Shown here: piece by piece, positions 22,601 to 33,988 of the stretch
Numbering within the stretch: position 1 is the first letter of the stretch
Layout: each line of letters opens with the position of its first letter
Origin: Eptesicus fuscus
Lineage: Eukaryota > Chordata > Mammalia > Chiroptera > Vespertilionidae
NCBI RefSeq assembly: GCF_027574615.1
Contig: NC_072487.1
Coordinates: 75,172,290 to 75,236,289 of the forward strand
Reading direction: 5' to 3'
Length of the DNA: 64,000 nucleotides
Notes under the pieces: generated by a model
What the model saw: only the letters and a program-made list of their open reading frames with translations
The model's database searches: none
Told to the model about the DNA's origin: nothing
Position numbers and translations under genes: made by a program

Positions 22601-25600
22601 GTAAAAAAATCAATAAAATATATTTTTTTAAAAATGAATTACAGATTAGAAAAGTAATGTGCAGGTGTCCCCGGTCATCCTGCAGTGGGAGGAGCCAGTT
22701 GCACACAATTTATAAGAAGGTTTATAAAAACGGATTCTCAGAGCAGTTTTTCTCCCACCCCCAGCATGTTTTTCTTCATATGTTTTTTTGTTCATTTTGG
22801 AGAGAGAGGAAGGGACGGGGGGCGGCGGGGGAGAAACATCGATCACTGAATCCCAGACCTTTTGGCCGGCGAGGCGACACTCTAACCACTGAAAAAAACT
22901 GGCCAGGGCCAACTGGTGACCTTTTGGTGCATGGGATGACACTCAACCAACTGAGCCACACCAGCCAGGGCCAGCATGATTTTTGAGTGCTTACTAGATG
23001 CCAGGCCTTGGACGAGCAGGAAGGATGCGAGGATGACTAAGACATTGTTCCTCCTTCCCTGGAATGCACATTCCAACTGACCACCTAGTCAGGACTATTA
23101 CAAATGTGTCAAAATGAATTGCATCTATTATGTGCTTCCTTCTGCAAAACTGTTGATATCTTATGCATTTCTGATGAGTCATCTTCAGCTTTGAAACAAG
23201 ATCAGGTACCACAGCTGTATATTTTACTAAGTATATGGAAACATTGGTTAGCTAGCAGGAAACTAGTTTTTCAAGCAAACGAATAGGTATAGGTTAAATA
23301 ATCAAGTTAACTTTTCCCTATTACTAATTTCTGCAAATCTTTTTAGAATGACGTGAGGCATAAGGTTCATCTAAACACCTTTGGATTCTTCAAGGATGGG
23401 TACATGGTGGTTAATGTCAGCAGCCTTTCAGTGCCTGAGCCTGAAGGAGCCACAGACAAGGATCTGATTGTAAGTGCCTTCCCCGGACACCAAGGGTTGA
23501 TGCTTCTCTGTTTCTTTGATGAAAGCTTTGCCCCATACTTGAATGAGAAGTATCAGAATATGGAGAAAATAAAACTTGTGAGCAGGCATCAGATAATTTT
23601 ATTTTTAACATTTAAATTGTAATTCTTGAATAATTTTAGTAATTAGTGATCCTTCTTGCAATTGAACGCCATGAAAACCGAGAGGAGGCCAGGCTATCAC
23701 GTGGGCATTTACCTCTACTCTCTTTACCCCTCTTAGATTGGATTCAGCCTCGACCGTACAAAGAATGACGGATTTTCTTCCTACCTGGTGAGCATTAAAT
23801 GCGTGACTGATCACACTCTTCACTTGAGCTCAGGACACCGGGTGGGAACACTGCTTTTGTTGCTGGGCTGTTTTCTTGAGGTGGTGGCTGCTGGGACTTC
23901 TGGGTATCAGTGTACCCACGGTTGTATTGTTTTCAGTGGAGGGTGGGCCCCTTATTTGTCTTGTTCCTGAAAATGTTTTTTCCTTGTTCTGATGTGAATG
24001 AATAAGGTGATGTATAATTGGGTCTTCTTTCTTAGGATGAAGATGTGAATTTCTGTATTTTAAGGAAACAGTTGGTCTCTGTCCCCCTTCTAATCCTAAA
24101 CTTCTCCAGAAGTGAGTAAGTAATTCTAATAATTCCTTCAGTTCAACCCTAGAGTAAAGTTAGGGGGAATTTGGTCATTAAGCTAACATTCATTGAGTAT
24201 CTACCATTTGCCAAATACCGTGCTGAGTGCTGGCGATTAAACACAAGGTGAGGGAGACCAAACAGCCATCCCAGTGATCACAGCAAAGCAGAGAGGTGGG
24301 GCGGAGGCACTGATGTGGGAGAGGAGGGGAGGTTTCAGGTAACGGGGCCCACGCCCCCTTCTAGTGAGGAGACTTCACCAGTGAATAAGAAAGGGAAGAA
24401 CATCTCCCATGTAAATGCCAAGGCAGAATGGCATGAAATGGCGTGGTGTGTCCCGTAAAGTGGGTTCTTACTCCCATCTCAGTAAGGGAAGGACAGGAAG
24501 GCTTCTCTCCAGGCAGAACGAGAAGTGCTTCCCTTCACCTGGATTGTCCAGTTTAGGTTCCATGTCACGCAGGCTTGGAAACTCACTGGCCCTCGTGCAG
24601 GGCAGGTAAACAGCAGTGGGGTCTGTTCAGGAGGGAGAAGGGAGGAAATGCGTCCTAGGCGTGCTGCTCCAAGTTCCCTAGACTTCAGTTGAACATTTCA
24701 TTGTTGTTTTTCAAATATATTTTTATTGATTTCAGAGAGGGAGAGAGAGAGAGAAATATCAATGATGAGACAGAATCATTGATTGGCTGCCTCGTGCATG
24801 TCCCCTACTGGGATCGAGCCTGCAACCCAGGCATGTGCCCTGAATGGGAATCGAACTGTGACCTCCTGGTTCATAGGTCAATGCTCAACCACTGAGCCAC
24901 TGGAGCCAGGCCATTTCATTGGTTTTATCTCTTGTTCCGTTTCCCTTGTACACCAGTTTGTTGACCACATCACAGATACTTAGTGGGAAAGAATGTACAT
25001 CAGAATAGCGTGGTTGCCAAGAATTTCAGCCCTAAGGGGAGAATGCCTGGATCCTCGCCAGCTCCTTACTAGCTTACTGCTCTTGGGCAAGGTATTGAAC
25101 CTTCCTGAGCCTCCATTTCAGCATCTGTAAGATGCAGGGGATAGAATCTACATTGTAGGATTACATGACATCATGAATTTAGAGGTTGAAGCCATGCCTA
25201 AGGTACAGCACTTAAAGGGCCATAGGCATTACCTTGAACTTTTCCCCTTCTATCTTATTTAACTGTAGAGTGAAAATAAAATCTCCACCAGAAGCTGGTA
25301 CCCAGTTACCAAAGATCATCTTCAACAAGGATGAGAAAGTCCTTGGCCAGAGCCAGGAGGCTGGTGTTCCCCCGGTTTCAGCGGGCAGCCAGACTGAGAC
25401 GAAACAAGGTAAACGTGAGGTGAAACTAGACTTTCCTTCACTGCCCAGCTTGGTTGATTCTTTTTGGTTCCTAAGTAAAAACAAACATGATCTATGCATT
25501 ATTTTATGCTAAAATATATAATCATTAAAGAAAAGTGAGGAAAATACGGAGAAGGTAGAGAAAGAAAAGTCATTTCTCCTTACACCCAGTGTTAAAATTT

Positions 25601-26665
25601 TAGAAATTGATGTTTTGCCTAAGTTTGTTTTTTAGGTGTAGAACATGTAAAATTCACAGTTACATGTACCACTTCAAGCATCCCTGTTCACTTAACTTTA
25701 AGATATTTTATACTTTTCACATATCCCGTTAAATGGATAATATAATTTATTCAACCTCTCCCTTTAAGGAGGCATATTTTCATTTTGATGCTATCCTAAT
25801 ATATAAAAACCCTGGGTCTGTCTCGACCAGAGGCTCGACCAACCGGAAGTCAGTCCTGCAGTCAGTGCTGGGTTGCTGTGACAACCCAGCCCTGAATGCT
25901 ATGGCAGCAGGCGTGGTGACCCAGCACTGACAGCTGAGGGGGCTGCCAATCAGGCCTGGAGAGAGGCCTGAAGAGAGAAGCAGGGTCTGATTCATAGCCT
26001 CTGTGGCAGCTGTTGGTGAGCACTTACTTCTCGCTTTCTCTCCAGGCCTGGCCAGCAGCAATGCCTACATTTCTCTCCAAGCCTCCACTGGGGCTGCTGA
26101 TCAGCCCTGCCTTTCTGATCAGGCCTTGTTGATAGGCCCAGAGACGCTGACTGGCATTGAAACCGACCAGTCAGAACCAAATCCGGGTGAACTGTGAGGA
26201 GCCAATGGTTGCCTAGGAGGCGGAGCTTTTGATGCTGACGCATAGAAATTGACTAATCAGAACCAAATTGGCCGGCAAAGGAGGGCAGTTGGGGGTGAGA
26301 TCAGGCCGGCAGGGGAGGGCAGTTGGGGGCAACCAGGTTGGCAGGAGAGGGCAATTGGGGTGGGACCAAGCCTGCAGGGGAGGGCAGTTGGGGGCCATCA
26401 GGCCGGCAGGGGAGGGCAGTTGGGGCCATCAGGCCGGCAGGGGAGGGCAGTTGGGGCCATCTGGCCAGCAGGGTAGCAGTTAGGTATTAATCAGGCCATC
26501 AGGGGAGCAGTTAGGGAGTGATCAGGCTGGCAGGCAGAAGTGGTTAGGGGCAAGCAGGCAGGCAGGCAGGTGAGCAGTTAGGAGCCAGCAGTCCCGGATT
26601 GTGAGAGGGATGTCCGACTGACATCCCCCGAGGGGTCCCAGATTGGAGAGGGTGCAGGCTAGGCT

Positions 26666-26702
<37 letters not shown>

Positions 26703-29700
26703 CACACACACACACAGTGCACGAATTTCGTGCACTAGGCCTCTAGTTATAAATATTGCTGCATTGGACTTCTTTGTTTGTAAAACTTTTTTTCAGATAT
26801 AGAACTTTCTTTAGGATGGGTTCCCAGAATTGGAATACCCGATTCAAAGGATCTGAATACGTCTATTGATGCATATTTTTAGTTCCTTTCCAAATGAGTT
26901 GTGTGGGTTTACATACTCCTATCAGAAAATATGTGGGAATAGTGCCCATATCACCATGTTCTAGCCAGTACTGTGTGTGTGAATGTTAAAGTGAGAGGCA
27001 GAAAGCAAAAAGGCATTCTTTTTTTTGTATTCACGTTATTAGGTTGCACTTTTTTTCCTATGTTGACTAACCAATTTATATTTACCACCTCTTTTGTTAA
27101 CTGTCAGGTTTGTCTTTAAAAACAAATTAATATTTATTCTATTTTATTTATTAATAAATCTTAATAATATTTATTGTATTTACACTTTTTTTTTTAACTT
27201 TTTCAAAACTCTAACCCAAATTAGAAGACCTGCAGAAAGACTGCATTTGTGTGATGGTGTGGTTTAATGTCTGCACTGTCTCCTCATCCAGGTTCTTCAT
27301 GCGCAGTGACCATTTCCTGGGCAGGAAATACTCTTTTCCTTCTTTTTCTTCTGAAACCCTCTCCCTTCCTGCAGGGAGTTTGGGATCCTGCCTTCCTCAT
27401 GAAGAGTAGCTTAAGTAAAAATAAGGCCCAGATGCCCTCTTTGTTCCATGAAAGAAGCCATTAGCAATCTTAACACTTCTTGCTATGCTATCAGTTTTTC
27501 CATGTATGTAAATAGATCTCATATATATTTATTTTATGTATGAACAGTGACCTGTTTTCAAACATACTTACCTAGATAGATAGAAAAGTCAGGCCATGTG
27601 GCATCTCTGGCAGTAACATACACTAGATTAACAGATGAGTTCCCTGTTGGAACTGAATATTATCACTTATTAGATCACATCTATAACATAATAAGTTCTA
27701 GTTTGCTGCTTCTACAGCTCAAGAATTATTTTGGGATTTAAAGAGATGGCAGTCCAGCCTGGGCTGATGTGGCTCTGTTGTTAAGGTGTCATCCTGGGCA
27801 CCAAAATGTTGCTGGTTCCATTTCCAGTCAGGGCACATGCCCTGGTTTCAGGCTCCATCCCTTGTCAGGGGCGTGCAGGAGGCAGCCAATCGATGTTTCT
27901 TTCTCTTCCTTTCCCTCTTTCTCTCCCCTCCTCTTTCTGTAAATATCAATAAAAAAATCTTTTTTTTTTTTTTTAAAGAGATGACAGTCCACCAGATAGC
28001 ATATGGTCTCACTTTTTTTGCTTGTTTGAATTATTTGATATTAGACAAACTAGAGTCTCATAAAATGATGCTATAATATACATGTGAGGTGAATTCTACA
28101 GTAATACCTTTTCAATGTTTTTGCTTCTAGAGAGTGGAAAGTCTAAAAGAAGTACAGTGGATGCAAAGGTAAGAACTAAGCTCCCTTTTGTGCTCAACCT
28201 TTTTGTTTATATATGTGGTATATGTGTGCATATATGGATCTCTTTTTAAACACACATACACGGGTACATACATATACATACAAATGCCTAATGTACAGGA
28301 AGCTGCCTTCTGTTTGGAGACATAATGTTGACACACTGAAACAACTTAACAGTAAAGAACTTAAGTGCTAAAGGGTCAGATAGCGGGTGGAGAGGGAAGT
28401 GAGCTATCTGGAGAACCCTCTGGAAGGAAGTACCGCCAGGGTTTGGAGTTTGCTGGATTTGTTTGGGAAAGAAGAGATGGAATGGGATGAAGACTGCCAG
28501 AAGCAAAGACTGGAAGTGGAAATGAGCTTAACAGGTGCTGGGCACTGGCCTGTTGGAAGGAAAAGGTACATGTTTGGGAGCAGAGAGAGGGATCTTAGCT
28601 AGTAGAGAGCTGGCTGTACATGCTACTACTGCCCGTAGTCACTTAGCTGTCTCCTCAGATCCACGGTCACGTGATCGCAGTGCTTGTGGTCAGGTCATCC
28701 TTATTTCACTTAATAGTGGCCCACTGTGCTAGTGTTGGGATGCTGGCAATTTGGATATGCCAAAGGGAAGCTTCCTTTACCTGAAGAGGTGAACATTCTT
28801 GACTTAGTAAGGAAAGAAAAAAAACACCATGGTGAGGTTGCTAAGATTGACAGTAAGACTGAACCTATCTTTGAGACTGCCTAATTTATAAATTAAACTT
28901 TATTATAGGTATGGTTGTATAGGAAAAAGCATAAACATAGTATATGTAGGGTTTGGTGCTATCTGCAGTTTCAGGCATCCCCTGGGGGTCTTGGAATGTA
29001 TCCCCTGCAGATCAGGAGGGACGACTATATTTAAAATGGCAATTTGATACGTTTTGGTTTATGTATACACTGTGAAGCTATCACCACAATGAAGTTAGTG
29101 AACATTACCCATCACCCCGAAAGTGTTTCCTGCCCCATTGCCATGCTCCTGCCCCATTGTTTGCTCCTGCCCCATTGCCATGCTCCTGACCCCTGGCAAC
29201 CACTGATTTGTCCCCATAGATTAGTTTCATAAAACTCTGCGCAGATGGATTATGCAGTCCGTGCTCTTTTGTGTTCTTTCATTCAGCATAAGTATTCTTA
29301 GTTAATCACGTGGTTGCATATGTCAGTAGTTCTTTTCATTACTTCATCCATTGGACCAATGGCAATGTGTTACTCACTTGAAATCAGGAGTGGAGTCCAG
29401 GGATGGTCAGGGTGTGACCTGGGTTGGTAGAGAAGTGCTCCAGCAGGAAGTTGGGGGATGGGGTGAGGAGTGGGGTTAGTGAAGAGGCAGAAGACAGTTG
29501 AGTAAAGGCAATGGGTGAGGAAGAACGAACATTCTCTGTGAAAGGGGATTTCAGACATCAAAAGGATGGTGGGTGTTACTTTTAGGGAGCTTTTAAAGGT
29601 CCGAAAATGTAGGCTTTAAGAAAAATGTGTTGAAATCTTTGTTTATTAGCTTACTTTTCCTGCCAGTGTCCTAAAGCAGGTTGTTATGTCTTTCTAGGCA

Positions 29701-32700
29701 ATGGAAGAGAAAACCTTTCCTGTTCGTAATAATAATGGGGCACTTTCATTTTGGGTATGTATCTTCTTTGAGTAAAGCTTGGTCGCTACCATGTAAAGAG
29801 TGAATTTTTAAAAGTAAACGCGTTTTGAATTTAGGAATAATCAGGCATGCTATGTATCAGTCACTTGAATACAGTAGCTCTCTCCATAACAAACCTAAAG
29901 GGTGGATATTATCACCTGCCGCGTAGCAAATCATAAGTCTCTAAGAAGGAATAACTTCATGAATGTCCAGTGTGAGTGACAAGGCCCAGATTCCAACCCA
30001 GTTCTGCCTGGCTGTCCTCACAACTTTGCCTCTAATCTTATGCTGTCTCCCATTCCGAGTGCTCCAGAAGCACAGGATTTTGTACCTGGAAGGACCATGG
30101 GTGATCCTTTAGGGTGATGTTGTAATTTTAGATGAGTTCACTGAGACTCAGAGGCCTTGAGTGACCCGCAAAGCTGTCACCATTATTAACTGCATGTGAG
30201 TGTTTGTGGTGGCATCACAGCCCATGTATATGGTAGGAGGTTGGACTGGCTCTCAGCACCAACTTACTAGCTGGTGACCTTGGACAACTCACTTCACTTC
30301 TGCTCCTCACTCTTTAATCATCTAAAAATGAAAAATGGTGGGACCTGTCTCATAGGGTTGTCAGGCATATCTTTTTTTTTTAAGTGCTCTGTAAAGTGCT
30401 ATGCAAATAACCTTTATTATTACTTTGTACAAGTCACTGCCTCTTTCCTAACCCATTTTTATTAATTGAGGTCTAATTTGCTTACAGTGAGATGCACAGG
30501 TCTTGAGTGTACAGCTCAATCAGTGTTGACAAATGCAGGCGGCCATGTAATCCACTCTGCCAAGATGCTCTGCTTGTATCACCGTGGCAGTCTCCCGCCC
30601 CTGCATCCTCTGTTCTGATTTCTCTCACCGTGGTTTATATTGCCCATCTAACAGTTTTTATATGTTAAGTTTAGTAGCCATTGGTATTAATAGCTAACGG
30701 AGAGCTTGTGGAGTAGTCACCTCTCCAAATCCTCAGCAGCTTTCCGGCTGTCTCAGAGGGAAAGCCCAAGTCCTTCCGCTTGTCTGCAACCCACAGGTCA
30801 GCCGCTGTCATTTCTGTCCTGGCTCCTGTTCTCTCCCCTCCCCTCCCCTCCCCACCCCTCCCCACCCTTCCCCTCCCTTCCCCTCCCCTCCCCTCCCCTC
30901 CCCACCCCTCCCCACCCTTCCCCTCCCCTCCCCTCCCCTCCCCTCCCCTCCCCTCCCCTCCCCTCCCCTCCCCTCCCTGTGCTAACGCTGCTCCTAGGGA
31001 AGATCAAGCCTCAGGCTCCGCTTTAACTGTCCCCACTGGGAGGAACACTTGTACCTCGGATCCCTTTTGATTAATTTCTTTCTCCTTCAAGTCAAACACC
31101 ACTGTCTAACAAAGCTTTCCCAATCACCGTGTTTTAAATGCAGCCACTCCCCTTCGCCCTCCCCTCTCCGTTCTTTTCCCTTCGCACTTGTTTCCAACCT
31201 GCCGTGATTGTACTTACTTACTATGTTTGTCAGTCTCTCCCTGTAGAAGGTAACCATAAGGGCAGGGGTTTTCTGTTTTATTACTGATGTATATGAAATT
31301 CCTAACCTTGGACCTGGCCCTAATAGGCTCTCCATCAGTAATTATGGACATGAATGAATGAATGCCAGGCGTTGTGCTAAATACTTTTATGTTATCATTA
31401 TCTCAGTTCATCCTCCCAACAACTCTATGAAGTAGGTACTGTTATTATTCCCCTTTTACAGATGAGGAAACTGAGTCTCAGAGAGGTTAAGTAACTTGCC
31501 TAAGGGGAGGACTCAAACCCAGGTTTTTCTGACTCCAAGGCCCATGTGTTTAACCACTTTGCTTTACTGCCTCCTTAAGAAAATACAAAAGGTACTTTTC
31601 TCTCTTTTTTCCCTCACTTTAAAATGCTTGTACATAAAATAAGTGTTTTGAATGTTTTTATAAAAAGCCTTTGAAAAGTAATTTCAAAAGGAAAGCATAT
31701 AGGCTATATACTGTTGTCAGGTACTAATGCGTGTGTCAGGTGAGTGTCAAGGGCAAAGCAGCATGCGTGCTGATGAGAACACGGCTTGAAATGGCCAGTT
31801 CGTAGGGTCCCTGGGATGCATAAAACAGGCAGTGCCGGGCTGCTGCCTTCTGTCTGGCCTCCCCTCTCCTGGCAAAGGAGTCGGTAGGTGACTCCTTACT
31901 GTTCTCCTACCCAGTGTTCTCCCCGTTTGCACAGTGCAGTCACCTGAGCCTTTCTGTTCCATCCGCAGAACGAGGATGATCGTTCATCCCCGGACTGGAA
32001 AGGGACTGTCGGAGCTTATTCCAGCTCTAAAACTTACATTTTTGCTTTATTTTTGTTTTCTCTCTAAGGGTCAAGTGCCAACTCTGATCTCTTTAATTAA
32101 TTCTATTGATTTTTTTTTTTAAATATTTCTTAACTTCATCTGAGTCTTACTTTGAGAACGAGGAAGTTAATATGTTTAGAAACATTTTCTATTCTGGCTA
32201 CCTTGTGTGGACTAAAATACACATCTCATGTTTACAAGAATGAGTTTGGGACATGATTTAACAATTTCAACTTGAATATTCTTGGCCTTTTATTTCCAGC
32301 TTCTTGTCAGGTATCTCTTTTCCCTCCCAGCCTTTTAAATTGTAAGGTATAGTATATATACAAAATAGTATTAGTACCTGTATTGATATTGAATACAAAT
32401 AGTTGTAGGTAATCACCATTGTAACCATCATTGGGACAAGAGATGAAATAATGCTAGTACCTCACAAACTCCATATGTCTGTTACATCCCTTCCCAATTC
32501 TAGAGTAACCCTGATCGTGAAAAAAATGTTATAATCATGTCCTCACCTTTCTTTATAGCTTGCCATCTGTTTATGTAGCCCTAAGCCACACACTTTAGGC
32601 TCATAGAAAATTTCTCTAGAATAGACCCAGGAGTTGCTTCAGTGATCTTACTTGTATGATTTCTTTTGATTTACATTAAACTTCATTTGAACACATGAAA

Positions 32701-33955
32701 CTTAAGAAAAACATGTCTGAATATAGAAAATGTAGCATTTATTACTGTTGCTTAAAATCACAGGTGTAAATTTTAATGAGGGAAAATTGGTTCTTTTTTT
32801 TTTTTTTAAGAATTTGTAATTGGTTTTTAGAGAGAGCAGAAGGAACAGGGAGAGAAACATCAGTGTGAAAGTAAAACATTATCGGCTGCCTCCCGACCCA
32901 GGATTGAACCCACAACCCTGGCATGTGCCCTGACTGGGAATCGAACTGGCAACCCTTCAGTGCATGGGATGACACCCAACCAACTGAGCCACATCGGCCA
33001 AGGTGGAATATTGGTTCCTCACCTTGTCAAGTATCAAATGAACCTCCTTCAGTTTTCAGGAGTATTTTTACCTAAAGAGCAAAATAATATGTTGGCCTGA
33101 AAACTAGATAACTGCATCTTAGGTTGCCTCGCAAGACTTCTGCCAAAATCCATCACCAGTGGATAGGTGTGTGATAAGGCAAGGATAGTAAACGTTCATT
33201 GTGGAATCTAGGTAGTGGGTCTATAGATATTTGCTGTATAATTCTGTCAACTTTTCTGTTAGCTTGAAAGTTGCTATAACAACGTTGGGAGGGAATCATA
33301 GAAGAAGAAAACATCTGTTTAAATTCTGCTCTGGGAGAATTTGATTTCTTTAAGTATATATTTTTTTCTGTTCATAGTATTTATGATTTCTTTCTAAGAC
33401 TTAAAAATTTAGCTGAAGATTTGGGTACCCTTTAATTTTTTTCTTCTTCACTTTCAGTTTTTCTTTAACATCAGCACCAATGAGCAGGAAGGCCTCTACA
33501 GTCTTTATTTGCATAAATGTCCTGGACCTAAACTACAGTCTAATGACAAGTTTTCATTCAGCCTTGATGTGAGTACCATATGGAAACTGTTCCACGTGAG
33601 TTTTGTCAGCCGTGTAAAATGAAAGGCATTTACCTATAACTAGAGGCCCGGTGCATGAATTCATGCACAGGTATGGTCCCTTGGCCTGGCTGGCAATTGG
33701 GGCCAATCGGGGAATGGGGGGGGGGGACCACGGGAGGTTGGCCTCAGCAGCAAGCTAATCAACAGCCAATTCTGCGAGGAATCGGGCTCCCTCCTCCCTC
33801 CTGTCTGGGTCCAAGGTGCGGGTTAACCAGATTCAGGGCTGTCAGGACCCCAGCAGCAAGGTCTGGTTCATAGCTACTGGCCAGTCGTTCTGGTCATTCG
33901 GTCGTAACAGTCGCTTAGGCTTTTATATATATATATGTGTATGTGTGTGTGTGTG

Positions 33956-33988
<33 letters not shown>

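Larger units (their letters stand above)
12534..23346 (+). other. GPR107: GPR107 intron 1
   Basis: This 10.8 kb intron begins inside the CpG island. It contains SINEs (13711, 14448, 16860, 17258, 19074, 22415, 22769), an LTR (14938-15374), a MIR (16165) and a long L1 (18882-20325) with a SINE nested in it. I recognise nothing in roughly 12800-13700, 15380-16150, 17440-18160 and 20330-22400. The last stretch has small open frames but no familiar protein. Confidence 0.85.
25794..26746 (+). mobile_element. HeliBat-type non-autonomous Helitron, both ends present
   Basis: It starts TCCTAATATATAAAAACCC after an A and ends GCCTCTAG before a T, the expected A/T insertion. A 19-base palindrome GTGCACGAATTTCGTGCAC (26717-26735) sits 11 bases before the end. 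It has no Rep/helicase reading frame. It contains a minisatellite and a (CA)n run, listed separately. The length is 953 bases. Confidence 0.92.
25510..27000 (-). mobile_element. Old L1M-like LINE split by a HeliBat
   Basis: Both flanks of the HeliBat (25510-25793 and 26747-27000) read as a diverged reversed L1M 3' region. Examples are 'GGTTCCCAGAATTGGAATAC' and 'TTTCCAAATGAGTTGTGTGG' on the right side. The nesting dates the HeliBat as younger. Family and limits are uncertain. Confidence 0.5.

Noticed and set aside
26268..26580. Regular G-rich units resembling a CRISPR-like array
   Set aside because: Units are contiguous tandem copies without unique spacers, inside a Helitron in a mammalian genome; it is a minisatellite.
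30706..31070. Open frames of about 100 codons rich in proline and serine
   Set aside because: They are direct translations of the CCCCT array.
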